This document shows, piece by piece, positions 9,457 through 18,358 of a DNA stretch of 64,000 bases (position 1 is its first letter; every line of letters begins with the position of its first letter). Position numbers and translations under genes: made by a program. The notes under the pieces are model-generated. The model was not told the origin of the DNA. It ran no database searches and saw only the letters and a list, made by a program, of their open reading frames with translations. Origin of the DNA: Nitrosomonas stercoris (GTDB lineage Bacteria > Pseudomonadota > Gammaproteobacteria > Burkholderiales > Nitrosomonadaceae); the NCBI GenBank assembly GCA_006742785.1, contig AP019755.1:1612001-1676000 (forward strand), read 5' to 3'.

Positions 9457-9936
9457 TTATTCAGCAAGATTATATTGAATAGTGACGATTTCCCATTCCT
9501 TGCTGGTTTCTGCTGCATGCACAGTGACTTCATCGCCTTCACTTTTTCCAAGACAGGCTCGAGCTACTGGCGCGTTAACAGAAACATAATCTTTTCTGCC
9601 ATAAATTTCATCAGGGCCCACAATTCTGAAGAACAAGGTATTGTCATTTATGTCCATCAAAGTAACCCAGGCACCGAAAAATACTTTGCCTGCTTGGGCC
9701 GGGTTATAGTTGATGACTCGCAACTTGTCTAGGCGATTTCTGAGAAATCTCAATCTGCTATCAATTTCCCGTAGTTTTTTCTTATTGTATTGGTAGTCAG
9801 CATTTTCAGAGCGATCACCCAGACTGGCTGCCCACTGCACTATTTTGGTGGTTGCTGGGCGTTCTGTGTACCAAAGATGGTCGTGCTCTTGTTTTAATTT
9901 AGCATAACCTTCAGGTGTAATGACGTTGCTATCCAT
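9457..9936 (-). CDS. greB: Transcription elongation factor GreB
   Basis: Rescues backtracked RNA polymerase by stimulating transcript cleavage. The 159 residues have the usual two parts. An N-terminal coiled coil carries the tip region GDRSENADYQYNKKKLREID, whose acidic residues reach the polymerase active site. A C-terminal FKBP-like domain carries GKVFFGAWVTL, SPVARACLGKSEGDEV-like sequence and EWEIVTIQY. The YQYNKKKLREIDSRLRFL segment favours GreB over GreA. The ATG start matches the family. It heads a run of minus-strand genes leading to archease and rtcB. Confidence 0.93.
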   Translation of the reverse strand: MDSNVITPEGYAKLKQEHDHLWYTERPATTKIVQWAASLGDRSENADYQYNKKKLREIDSRLRFLRNRLDKLRVINYNPAQAGKVFFGAWVTLMDINDNTLFFRIVGPDEIYGRKDYVSVNAPVARACLGKSEGDEVTVHAAETSKEWEIVTIQYNLAE

Positions 9937-10240
9937 GGATTTATTACTTGATAAGTGATCAATGTTTTTTATATGGTTGGGTAGTGGGAGGAATTACAAA
10001 ATCCAGTAAAAATGCCATAAAGTTGTAATTTATTGTGCGAACAATATTAGCAGTCGTAGTGAGTGAGGGTATCTATATAAATAATGCCAAAAGTTTTGAT
10101 GATTTGCGATGAGTTGTTGAGATTTAATTAGTTGCGTTTTATTTTTGACGAAGAAATGATAGCAAATATGAAATAGTGCTGGAGATACACGCGTTGTGCG
10201 AATCGGAAGAAAAGAGTTGATCTATGCAATTGATAGATGC
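9937..10240. other. Intergenic stretch upstream of greB
   Basis: About 300 bp between the adenylyl cyclase stop and the greB start, both on the minus strand. It is AT-rich with several T-runs. I found no ORF, no strong hairpin and no promoter that I would defend. It presumably contains the greB promoter and the end of the cyclase transcript. Confidence 0.4.
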
Positions 10241-11944
10241 TCAGTCTGTTTTTAAGTGTTGACGTGCGGAATGGGCAACAGTGTCATGTAAAAAAGGTTC
10301 ATCTTCTGTTTGAACGTAGCGAGCCATTTGTTCGTTACGTTTTCCTTTTAGTTTAAGGTAAAAAGGTTGGCTAAAGCTAATGTCGGTAGCATGAGCATGC
10401 GTGACCATTGCATATAATTCTTCACTGACGAGTATTGCACCAGGGTAGCAATTTTTTTCCAGTCGAGAGGCTGTATTGACAACATCGCCGATAGTTGTCC
10501 AATCCATTCTGCCAGCAGCTCCTACATTACCAATAATGACTTTACCCCAGTGAATGCCAATGCGTAGCAGCAATAAATCTCTACTGGCACGCATGCGTAA
10601 GCTATTGAAGTCATAGGAATGCTTGTGAATTTCAAGCGCGGCCAGTACTGATTTGTGCGGTTCTTTGAAGAGCGCCATGACACAATCACCCATAAATTTA
10701 TCAATAATTCCGCCATGTTTCTTGACCGCTTTGGTAATTTTGCCAAGAATGAGATTGAGAGTATGAATGACTGATTCTTCTTGCTCATTGTTTTCCACAT
10801 AGGTGGTAAAACCAGCAATATCGCAAAATAAGATAGCGAGCTGACATTCTTCATTAGGCAGTGTGTGGCCACCTAGACGAACGACCTCTCTGGCTTTTTC
10901 TTCAACCAGTTGTGGGATGTAATTACGCGTAATGTTATGCACTCGCGCTTCATTAAGAATCGATCCTTCTGCCAGCGTATCTGTGGCTTTATGGTCTAGC
11001 GATACAACTTGCCATATTGTATGGATGGTCGTGTCAGAATGGCGATAACCACTGATATTGAACAGTATCGATAGATTGTTGTTATGGGGCAACCTGATGC
11101 GAGTTCGGTAATTCTCAAACAATCCTTCTTGTGATTCTAATGCTAATCCCCACAGTACGTCATTATAAAAATGATCGGGGATGATGTTGGTAAAGGTGTG
11201 TACGGAAGGTAAAGCTGTTTCCAGTTTGAGAAGCGTGAGGATAGCTGGGGAAATTGCCAAAATATCTCCCACGCTGGAAAAAACAACAATACCATGATTG
11301 AGTTGGCTGAAAATGGCTTGTGCTTTATCCAGTTCTTCTGTTTGGGTGAGTAATTGTGAGTAACCAGCTTGCTCTGGACGAAAAGATTGTATGGCCGTGT
11401 TTTTTACTACTTTGGCACGAGAGTAGCTTGAGGATGGATCATGCGTTTGTTTTACGAGTATGAATCCAATAGCTTTGGCAAGTTTATTGTCCAAATAAGC
11501 ACTATTATTGCAGCTGGTGGGATATTCAATTTGTATGAGTGTATCTTTTTCCTCGGGAAAAATTAATGTAATTTGAAAATTATTTGCTCGACAAAATTTT
11601 CTGATATTCCGATCCCCATGCATGCTTAGTTCATTCTGTAGCAATTCAGTGAAAATACTATCTTTGTCAGAAATATCCAGATTAAGATCATCTTCAATAG
11701 CTCGCTGAAATGCGTGACGATGCATGGTTTTAACCAGGTTAGTAATAATTTTATGCAACAACAGAAGCGTTGAATCCTGCAGGCGTGAACAATGCAAGCG
11801 TTGCAGTGAGCGTACTATTTCCTGTTCGAGCTGTTGCCAGATATTTTGCTCGAGCGAGGTAATAATAATCGGTTGGGAAAAATAAGGGGTGGCGGCGTTA
11901 CTTGCTTGTACAGAGGTAGCAGAGAATGTTTTAGCTGTAGTCAT
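10241..11944 (-). CDS. Class III adenylyl cyclase with N-terminal helical and PAS-like regions
   Basis: Predicted cytosolic cAMP-producing enzyme. Numbering below is for the longest frame (577 residues, ATG at 11974). I prefer the ATG at 11942-11944 (MTTAKTF), which removes 10 residues and overlaps the upstream HDOD gene by only 14 bp. The C-terminal catalytic domain has metal-binding aspartates D385 (CDIAGF) and D430 (KFMGD). K426 and D491 (RMDWTTIGD) are the residue pair typical of ATP specificity. Transition-state residues N500 and R504 lie in VVNTASRLE. All are intact. Residues about 210-320 look PAS-like (LNHGIVVFSSVGDILAISPAIL). The first 200 residues are not recognised. Overlap with the HDOD gene suggests coupled translation and a shared signalling role. 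Confidence 0.85.
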   Translation of the reverse strand: MTTAKTFSATSVQASNAATPYFSQPIIITSLEQNIWQQLEQEIVRSLQRLHCSRLQDSTLLLLHKIITNLVKTMHRHAFQRAIEDDLNLDISDKDSIFTELLQNELSMHGDRNIRKFCRANNFQITLIFPEEKDTLIQIEYPTSCNNSAYLDNKLAKAIGFILVKQTHDPSSSYSRAKVVKNTAIQSFRPEQAGYSQLLTQTEELDKAQAIFSQLNHGIVVFSSVGDILAISPAILTLLKLETALPSVHTFTNIIPDHFYNDVLWGLALESQEGLFENYRTRIRLPHNNNLSILFNISGYRHSDTTIHTIWQVVSLDHKATDTLAEGSILNEARVHNITRNYIPQLVEEKAREVVRLGGHTLPNEECQLAILFCDIAGFTTYVENNEQEESVIHTLNLILGKITKAVKKHGGIIDKFMGDCVMALFKEPHKSVLAALEIHKHSYDFNSLRMRASRDLLLLRIGIHWGKVIIGNVGAAGRMDWTTIGDVVNTASRLEKNCYPGAILVSEELYAMVTHAHATDISFSQPFYLKLKGKRNEQMARYVQTEDEPFLHDTVAHSARQHLKTD

Positions 11945-12800
11945 TGGCGCAAAATTGGTACATTTCGTCATCAATCAATTTCTGGAAGAAATCTTCACTC
12001 AATAAATAATCAGCTATTTCTTCATTTAATTTGTAGGAAGTCATTAATTTTTCTTTGCGGACTTCAGGTTCTTGGGGGTTATCTCCAATTCCAGCACCTT
12101 TAATCAAATTATTGGCAATGGCTAGCCAGAGCTGCACGTTGTTGTCTGCCTGTGCAGGTACTACTTGTTCCAGATTCACACCAACATATTGTTGAAATTG
12201 TGGCGGTAACTTCCACTCCTTGACGGCTTCTTTGCCAATTTGGTAATGATCGGTTCCCATGAATTTTCGTTCTGCCAGATGGCTGGGGCAATTGATATCG
12301 AGCGAGTATGTCAATGCACTCATGTATTCTTTGCGTGCATGGGTAAAAAGCAATATTTTGCCAATGTCATGTATCAGGCCGGCTACAAATGCTTCCTCGC
12401 TGTCGTCAGGATTACCAAGTTCAGCACAGATGTTGTAGCTGGCGATGGCAGCCAGTAGTGAGTGCTGCCAAAGATGGGTGCGTACCAATTCATTTTTGTG
12501 TTTGGAGAATATAGTGCGTGCAAAAGCCAGGATGACTAGCGAGCGAATAATATTGATACCCAGCAAGCTGGTGGCGATGGGTAAGGTTCGAATGGGTTGG
12601 CTGCGGTTATAAATAGGCGAATTAGCTACGCGAAGAATAAATGATGCGACAATTTGATCAGAGCGTAGCAGGCGATCGATTTCTCTGAAGCAATTGGGGG
12701 ATTCTTCGTCTATTTCAATGATGCGAGAAATAATTTCCGGCTGTGTTGCTTTTATTTTTTTGTAGTCAATAACCCGTTGAGTCATAGTGCGCTGAACCAA
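11931..12800 (-). CDS. HDOD-domain signalling protein
   Basis: A 289-residue protein with an HDOD domain, a non-enzymatic relative of HD phosphohydrolases used as an output or scaffold domain in bacterial signalling. Visible features are SFILRVANSPIYNRSQPIRTLPIATSL-type sequence early (the motif around NSPIYN) and GLIHDIGKILLFTHA in the middle. No receiver or other domain is attached. It overlaps the adenylyl cyclase at its 3' end, so the two are probably made together. It may modulate the cyclase; that is inference from gene order. The HDIGK segment looks metal-binding, so residual phosphodiesterase activity cannot be excluded. Confidence 0.82.
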   Translation of the reverse strand: MVQRTMTQRVIDYKKIKATQPEIISRIIEIDEESPNCFREIDRLLRSDQIVASFILRVANSPIYNRSQPIRTLPIATSLLGINIIRSLVILAFARTIFSKHKNELVRTHLWQHSLLAAIASYNICAELGNPDDSEEAFVAGLIHDIGKILLFTHARKEYMSALTYSLDINCPSHLAERKFMGTDHYQIGKEAVKEWKLPPQFQQYVGVNLEQVVPAQADNNVQLWLAIANNLIKGAGIGDNPQEPEVRKEKLMTSYKLNEEIADYLLSEDFFQKLIDDEMYQFCANDYS

Positions 12801-13039
12801 TATGTGAAGTGAAATTTTTTCGTGGTGTCGCTTAAAACAACGGCATTTAAGGTCTGATACTTTATGGCATCATGACAATTTGAAATTTTTGCGGTGTAAG
12901 TCGCTTAAGAACGGTCTTTTTGTGTGGCGTGGATGAGGATGATAGTTGAGGGCGAAGCTATAGAGATAGCTTAGCAAGTTTTTGCCTATGGCTGTTGGCG
13001 CAATAGTTTTTCGTTGGGCGCTGTGTTATTTAAAAAACA

Positions 13040-13348
13040 TCAAATAAGCAAGCGCTCAACAATTTTTCCATTTTTCAGATGAGATTCAATAATCTCGTCA
13101 ATATCTTCCTGATCAACATAGGTATACCAAACTTCTTCTGGGTAGATGACAATCACCGGCCCTTCACTGCAACGATCAAGGCATCCAGCATTGTTGATAC
13201 GTATTTTATTTTTGCCGTTTAGTTTCAGTTCTTTAATCCGCTGTTTGGCATAGTCACGCATTGCTTGTGCGTGATGATCATTGCAGCAACGTTCCCCATT
13301 GGGACGTTGGTTAACACAAAAGAAAACGTGATGTTGATAGTAGCTCAT
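13040..13348 (-). CDS. Thioredoxin-like [2Fe-2S] ferredoxin
   Basis: A 102-residue soluble electron carrier of the thioredoxin-like [2Fe-2S] ferredoxin family. Four cysteines fit the cluster pattern: C11 (FFCVN), C21/C22 (ERCCND), C56 (NAGCLD) and C60 (DRCSEGP). The GCLDRCSEGPVIVIYPE segment is diagnostic. It starts 5 bp after the potD stop, so it is very probably transcribed with potABCD, although no redox step is known in polyamine import. Its electron partner is not encoded nearby. A 239-bp stretch without a visible gene follows before the HDOD gene. Confidence 0.88.
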   Translation of the reverse strand: MSYYQHHVFFCVNQRPNGERCCNDHHAQAMRDYAKQRIKELKLNGKNKIRINNAGCLDRCSEGPVIVIYPEEVWYTYVDQEDIDEIIESHLKNGKIVERLLI

Positions 13349-13353
13349 AATTC

Positions 13354-14517
13354 TTACCTCAGTTTAATTTCGGTCCATATACGGCTCAGCAATCGCCGTT
13401 GGGCATGGTTGATATCATGCAGCATTTCCAGGCGAGTGAGCTGTTGTGTATCTGGAAAGATAGCATGGTTGGCGAGAATTTCGGGGTAAATATAAGCTTG
13501 AGCCGCCAAATTAGGATTGCCAGAACCTGTTAGATTAGTGAGTTCAGCGGAATTCTTTCCTTCCAGCATAAAATTAATGAAGCGATGTGCCAAATCAGGG
13601 CGGTGACCGCTATGGTGCAGCACCATGCTATCCAGTGATAATACTGCACCTTCGTTTGGGATCATGAAATCTACTGTGAATTGGCGTTTTGTCTTCTTTG
13701 CATCCAGCGCTGCCTGATACATATCGTTGGAGTAGCCATGTGCCACCCACAGATTACCGACTGCCAATTCGCGAATATAGCTGGTGTTGCTGAATGCGGC
13801 CCAGTAAGGCTTAGCGCGAATAATCAGATCTTTTGCTTGCTGCCAATGTTGCTCGTCGGTGTCGTTAGCGGAATAACCTAGATATTTAAGTGCAGCAGCC
13901 ATAAGCTCGCGCTGGCTGTCGAGTACGGTAATGCGCCCCTTTATTTTCTCCAGATATTTGGGCTCAAAAATAATAGCCCAACTTTCTGCCGAGAGCCCAA
14001 GTTCAGTCAGTTTTTCACGATTAAACCCGATTAGGGTGGTCGTGTAGGCATAAGGAACAGAGTAGCGGTTATCCGGATCGAATTCTGTCGCCAGATAGTT
14101 AGGATCGATATTTTTTAGATTAGGCAGTTGTGAGATGTCTAATGTGCTAAGCGCTCCCTGGTGAATCAGCGTATCCATTGCATCGCCAGTTGGTACCAGC
14201 AAATCATAACCAGTGGCGCCAGCAGCTAGTTTGGCGAGCAACTCTTCGTTATCTGAATAATAATCCTGGGTAACCTGACATTGACAAGTGTGCTCAAAAC
14301 GTTCGATGGTTTGCTGGCTAATATAGTTATTCCAGTTAAACAATCGCAAGATATCATGGCTGTGCTGTGAGGCTGTTACTTCATTATTTTCAGCAGAACA
14401 GCCCGGCAATCCAATCGACAATACGCTCAAGTAAATAATGACGTGACGATCGAGGGGTTTTTGAAAAAAAGTTTGTATTACCTTGCCAATATTTTTCAGA
14501 ATACTTCCGATCTTCAT
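13354..14517 (-). CDS. potD: Spermidine/putrescine-binding protein (PotD family), predicted lipoprotein
   Basis: Extracytoplasmic polyamine receptor of the PotABCD importer. The long N-terminus carries a lipobox LSIGLPGC with the cysteine at residue 40, so it should be membrane-anchored; E. coli PotD is a soluble periplasmic protein. The mature part has LRLFNWNNYISQQTIERFE, the classic start of this family, then YDLLVPTGDAMDTLI and later GYSNDMYQAAL. Its length of 387 residues is slightly long because of the leader. The start ATG overlaps the potC stop by 4 bp (ATGA). Confidence 0.92.
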   Translation of the reverse strand: MKIGSILKNIGKVIQTFFQKPLDRHVIIYLSVLSIGLPGCSAENNEVTASQHSHDILRLFNWNNYISQQTIERFEHTCQCQVTQDYYSDNEELLAKLAAGATGYDLLVPTGDAMDTLIHQGALSTLDISQLPNLKNIDPNYLATEFDPDNRYSVPYAYTTTLIGFNREKLTELGLSAESWAIIFEPKYLEKIKGRITVLDSQRELMAAALKYLGYSANDTDEQHWQQAKDLIIRAKPYWAAFSNTSYIRELAVGNLWVAHGYSNDMYQAALDAKKTKRQFTVDFMIPNEGAVLSLDSMVLHHSGHRPDLAHRFINFMLEGKNSAELTNLTGSGNPNLAAQAYIYPEILANHAIFPDTQQLTRLEMLHDINHAQRRLLSRIWTEIKLR

Positions 14518-15299
14518 GATTTTTGCTCTCCCTGCAAAAGGTCAGAATCCAACCGATTGGCAATAATAATTAGCACCAGTGTTAGTAGCATAAACAAAGT
14601 GGAAATGGCATTCACTTCAGGGGTAACAGCAATCTTGATCATGGTATAGATCTGAATGGGCAAAATTGGCTCACCTATACCTTTGGTAAAGAAAGTAATG
14701 ACAAAATCATCAATTGATAGGGTAAATGACATCAGTGCGCCAGCTGCGATGGCAGGTGTAATTAACGGCAGGGTGATGAGTCGGAAGGTTTGCCAAGGAG
14801 TGGCGCCAAGATCGCGTGCTGCTTCAAAAATACTATCATCCATGCCTTGTAGACGTGCACGTACAATAATGGCGACGAACCCTACACAGAAGGTGGTGTG
14901 GGCAAGAATGATGGAAACCAGGCCCAGCGTTAGATTTAATACCTGCAGAAAGAATAGCAGTAGTGAAACGCCTAGCAGGATTTCTGGCATAGCAATCGGC
15001 GCAAATACCAGCAATGGCAGCACTTTAATGCGGTAACGATGGATTGCTAGGCCTGCCATCGTGCCTAGGATGGTAGCCAATAAGCTGGCGGTAACTGCGA
15101 TAATCAGAGAGTTACGTGCAGCAAGTAACATTTCCTGATTGTTAAACAATTTATAGTACCAATCCAATGTGAAACCGACCCATTCCGCATTCAAGCGCGA
15201 ATCATTGAATGAGTAAACCACCACAATAACCAGCGGGACGTAGAGAAAAATATAAACCAGCCCAGCTGCGAACCAGAGTGTGAAATTGGTACGTTTCAT
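14514..15299 (-). CDS. potC: Polyamine ABC transporter permease PotC
   Basis: Inner-membrane permease subunit of the spermidine/putrescine importer, 261 residues with about six membrane segments. The N-terminal helix FTLWFAAGLVYIFLYVPL is followed by the family motif VYSFNDS. The EAA loop that docks on the ATPase reads EAARDLGATPWQTFRLITLP. It is 15 bp from potB and overlaps potD by 4 bp, so the genes are tightly coupled. The order A-B-C-D is as in E. coli. Confidence 0.93.
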   Translation of the reverse strand: MKRTNFTLWFAAGLVYIFLYVPLVIVVVYSFNDSRLNAEWVGFTLDWYYKLFNNQEMLLAARNSLIIAVTASLLATILGTMAGLAIHRYRIKVLPLLVFAPIAMPEILLGVSLLLFFLQVLNLTLGLVSIILAHTTFCVGFVAIIVRARLQGMDDSIFEAARDLGATPWQTFRLITLPLITPAIAAGALMSFTLSIDDFVITFFTKGIGEPILPIQIYTMIKIAVTPEVNAISTLFMLLTLVLIIIANRLDSDLLQGEQKS

Positions 15300-15314
15300 A
15301 ACAGAACGAAGAGT

Positions 15315-16226
15315 CTATTTAGTTGTGGGGGTACGAGGACGTCGAGCCAGAAAAGTCAGCAGTCCAGTTGCGCCTAATACTGCCAGCATGAGCATGATGG
15401 ATAAGGTTGAGCCAAATGGCCAATCGCGCGTGCCGAGAAACTGGTCTTTGATGAGATTACCAATCAGAATATCACCAGTTCCTCCCAAGATATCCGGAAT
15501 GGCAAACATACCCAACACAGGGACGAATACCAGTGCGCAACCAGAGAACACGCCCGGTAGTGATTGTGGCCAGGTAACCAGCCAGAAACGTTGCCAGCGA
15601 TTAGCTCCTAAATCTTGTGCGGCGTCCAGTAGTACTGGATCGTGCTTCTCCAAATTAGTGTATAGCGGCAGAATCATGAAGGGTAGGTGCACATAAACAG
15701 TACCAACTAACACGGCAAATGGTGAAAACAGCATGACAACTGGTTCGAAACCAAAGGCCTGCAGCACACCATTAACGAAATAACTGAAGGCTGATTCCGG
15801 TCCTAGAATAATCATCCAGGCATAAATACGAATCAGAAAGTTGCTGGCAAAGGGCAAAACCACCAATAACAGCATGAGGTTACGGTATTTTTTTGCACTT
15901 TGAGCAATTAATGCGGCAACTGGGTAGGCCATGAGCAGGCAAATCAGAGTAGAGAGTGCGGCGACCCAAAAGGATTTCAGAAAGATCTCTGCATATAGAA
16001 TATCGCTGAAGAAGAAACGATATGCTTCCAGTGTCAGGCCATATAAGCTAGCGTCTCCTTCTGCCGGTGCTGTGTCTGATGCGAAGAGTGGTGCCAACCC
16101 TCCAAATTCGCCAGGAAAGCGAAATGAGGTAATAACCATGATCAGACTGGGAATAGCAAAAAACACCAGTAAAAATAGGATGGGGGGTAGGCTGACTAAC
16201 CAACGAACTGGCGAGAACTTGTTCAT
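15315..16226 (-). CDS. potB: Polyamine ABC transporter permease PotB
   Basis: Second permease subunit, 303 residues. It has a positively charged N-terminus, then a long first membrane helix (LVSLPPILFLLVFFAIPSL region) and five more. The EAA loop is DAAQDLGANRWQRFWLVTWP. The longer first periplasmic loop, with FPGEFGG and ASLYGLTLEAYRFFF, is typical of PotB/PotH over PotC. Its start codon shares one base with the potA stop (TAATG), so translation is coupled. Confidence 0.92.
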   Translation of the reverse strand: MNKFSPVRWLVSLPPILFLLVFFAIPSLIMVITSFRFPGEFGGLAPLFASDTAPAEGDASLYGLTLEAYRFFFSDILYAEIFLKSFWVAALSTLICLLMAYPVAALIAQSAKKYRNLMLLLVVLPFASNFLIRIYAWMIILGPESAFSYFVNGVLQAFGFEPVVMLFSPFAVLVGTVYVHLPFMILPLYTNLEKHDPVLLDAAQDLGANRWQRFWLVTWPQSLPGVFSGCALVFVPVLGMFAIPDILGGTGDILIGNLIKDQFLGTRDWPFGSTLSIMLMLAVLGATGLLTFLARRPRTPTTK

Positions 16227-17314
16227 TATTCATCCACCAAGAATTGAGCGGCAGCGCGTGGCCAGCTGATGATAACCGGATCGTCTACTTCAAAGAAACG
16301 GGCACGTCCAGGAGAAGAGTTTGCAAGTAACGCTTCTATTTGGATACCACTTTCCAGTTCGATGACGTAAGTGGTGACATCTCCTACGTAGAGAAAATCG
16401 CGTACTTTACCCATGTGGGCATGCGGAATTTTTGCTCGTTCACTTAATGCGTGCACCTGTATTTGTTCTGGACGTAGAGCAATAGCTCCTTGACTGCCGA
16501 TTTTTATATCTTTCTTCAGAGGTAAAACAGTGCTGCCCAATTTACCCATTGCCACAGTCATTTCTGTGTCGGAAATCTGTTGCACCTGTGCTTCTATGAG
16601 GTTGATCTTGCCAATAAAATCGGCAATAAAACGATTAGCAGGTGTGCCATAAATAGTGGAGGGGTCACCGATTTGTTCAATTCTGCCCAAATTCATTACT
16701 GCGATACGCTGCGAGAGTGCTAACGCTTCATCTTGAGAATGCGTGACAAAAATGAAGGTGATTCCCACTTCTTTTTGCAATGTGATGAGTTCGCGTTGCA
16801 TGCTTTCACGTAGTTTCGCATCCAGCGCACCTAGTGGCTCATCCATGAGAAGCAAGCGTGGTCGATTAATTAGTCCGCGTGCAAAGGCGACCCGTTGTTT
16901 TTGTCCACCAGAAAGCTCATGCGGGAAACGGCGTGAAAATTTAGCTAGTTGCACTTGTTCCAAAGCGTTGGTGACTCGTTTTTTTATTTCTGTCGCCGCT
17001 ACTTTAGACATTTTTAATGGAAAAGCCACATTGTCAGCAACTGTCATATGTGGAAACAGAGCGTAGCTTTGGAAGACGGTATGAATAGGACGTTTTTCGG
17101 GCGCGGTGTTGGCAATGTCTTGACCATCCAGCAAGATTTGTCCGGAATCGGGTTTATCGAATCCAGCCACCATGCGTAATAGAGTAGTTTTTCCGCAGCC
17201 TGATGGGCCAAGCAGAGTAAAAAATTCCCCTGCTTCTACGGATAGACTGACGTTATCGACCGCAGTGAAATCGCCAAAGCGCCGGGTAACATTGTGTAGC
17301 TTAAGTAACGCCAT
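16226..17314 (-). CDS. potA: Polyamine ABC transporter ATPase PotA
   Basis: ATP-hydrolysing subunit of the polyamine importer, 362 residues. It has Walker A GPSGCGKTT, signature LSGGQKQRVAFARGL, Walker B LLLMDEPLGALDAKLR and the H-loop FVTHSQDEAL. The C-terminal third is the TOBE regulatory domain found in PotA/MalK-type ATPases. It is the first gene of potABCD, with 185 bp to the upstream fliT stop, which should hold the operon promoter. I did not find a promoter there that I would name. Confidence 0.94.
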   Translation of the reverse strand: MALLKLHNVTRRFGDFTAVDNVSLSVEAGEFFTLLGPSGCGKTTLLRMVAGFDKPDSGQILLDGQDIANTAPEKRPIHTVFQSYALFPHMTVADNVAFPLKMSKVAATEIKKRVTNALEQVQLAKFSRRFPHELSGGQKQRVAFARGLINRPRLLLMDEPLGALDAKLRESMQRELITLQKEVGITFIFVTHSQDEALALSQRIAVMNLGRIEQIGDPSTIYGTPANRFIADFIGKINLIEAQVQQISDTEMTVAMGKLGSTVLPLKKDIKIGSQGAIALRPEQIQVHALSERAKIPHAHMGKVRDFLYVGDVTTYVIELESGIQIEALLANSSPGRARFFEVDDPVIISWPRAAAQFLVDE

Positions 17315-17499
17315 GACTTCTATTCCAAAAAGGCGAATTTTAGCAAATTTGGTTTTATTGGGTTGTGAGAGCGTTAAAAAATAACGAGGCGATCATTACT
17401 CTAATTTATGAGAGCAGTCTGAGTTTCTTGGAAAATAAGACTATAAGTGTTTGTTGAACTTTATTCGTTATGTAAACAGGAACAATATTATTGATGGCT

Positions 17500-17856
17500 T
17501 TATTGATCTACTTGGTAAGTTTGTTTCAATTTTCGTTTGCGATCGTAGCTAGTCAACATATTCTGTAAATAAGTAATTTGCGGTTCAGTGATAGAGCGAA
17601 TTTCCGCATCACAAGCGAGTATTTGCTGAATAAGGCCTATTTTTTTTTTCTGCTGCGTATTATCTAATGGCCGGGATGGCGGTTGTTCTGTAAGACGATT
17701 GGCCAATTGTTTACAATCGTGTTCCAGAGTAACCAATTGATCCCAATCTTGTGCTTTCGCCGCATGCAGCATTTGATTCGTGGTGGCAAGAATTGCTTCA
17801 TATATAGCAATGATTTGCATGTCGTTGCTATTCCCGGATGAGTCATTGTGATTCAT
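17500..17856 (-). CDS. fliT: FliT-like flagellar chaperone
   Basis: A 118-residue helical protein at the fliT position, directly after fliS with a 4-bp overlap. In the family FliT binds the filament cap protein FliD and keeps it ready for export; in enterics it also antagonises FlhDC. The sequence itself shows mainly helical segments (YEAILATTNQMLHAAKAQDWDQL) and a C-terminal LTSYDRKRKLKQTY that matches FliT-type ends. The assignment rests on position and helical pattern more than on a strong motif. Confidence 0.75.
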   Translation of the reverse strand: MNHNDSSGNSNDMQIIAIYEAILATTNQMLHAAKAQDWDQLVTLEHDCKQLANRLTEQPPSRPLDNTQQKKKIGLIQQILACDAEIRSITEPQITYLQNMLTSYDRKRKLKQTYQVDQ

Positions 17857-18317
17857 ACTGTTATACCTGTTTCAGTGTGTTTATTTGCTTTGTCAGTGGC
17901 TTGGACATTAGTTTGCTGATTTGGCTGTTTTTTAATTGCGACCCAAGCTTCTTGCAGTTCCCCCAGCAGTTGATTTACTTCCTCAATAATTGCGACATCG
18001 TTGTTGAGATTAGCTGTCAGCAGACGATGACTCATGTATTCATATAATTGATCTAACCGTATGGCTAATTCTCCCCCGACGGATTTATCAAGACTGGCTT
18101 TCAAGCCATGTTCGATAATCGTAATTGCCTTGGAAAGCATTTCTCCTTTAGCAGCAATTTTATTTTGCTGGATGTATAAACGACTGCAATCTAACGCTTG
18201 TCTGGCTCCTTCAAGCAACATCAAAATTAATTTATGCGGATCGGCAGACGCCACACCAGATTCAACGCCAATATTCTGATAGTTTTTAATTGTTCGGGTG
18301 GGGGATTCGGTAAACAT
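17853..18317 (-). CDS. fliS: Flagellin chaperone FliS
   Basis: Cytosolic export chaperone that binds the C-terminus of flagellin. The 154-residue protein includes the family hallmarks YQNIGVESGVASADPHKLILMLLEGA near the N-terminus and ASLDKSVGGELAIRLDQLYEYM in the middle. The C-terminal 35 residues, rich in N, Q and T, are longer and less conserved than usual. It lies 41 bp after fliD and overlaps fliT by 4 bp, giving a fliD-fliS-fliT operon. No flagellin gene is in the window. Confidence 0.92.
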   Translation of the reverse strand: MFTESPTRTIKNYQNIGVESGVASADPHKLILMLLEGARQALDCSRLYIQQNKIAAKGEMLSKAITIIEHGLKASLDKSVGGELAIRLDQLYEYMSHRLLTANLNNDVAIIEEVNQLLGELQEAWVAIKKQPNQQTNVQATDKANKHTETGITV

Positions 18318-18358
18318 GATTCTCTCCTGACAGAAATAATGGGTTCATGAATAATGTG

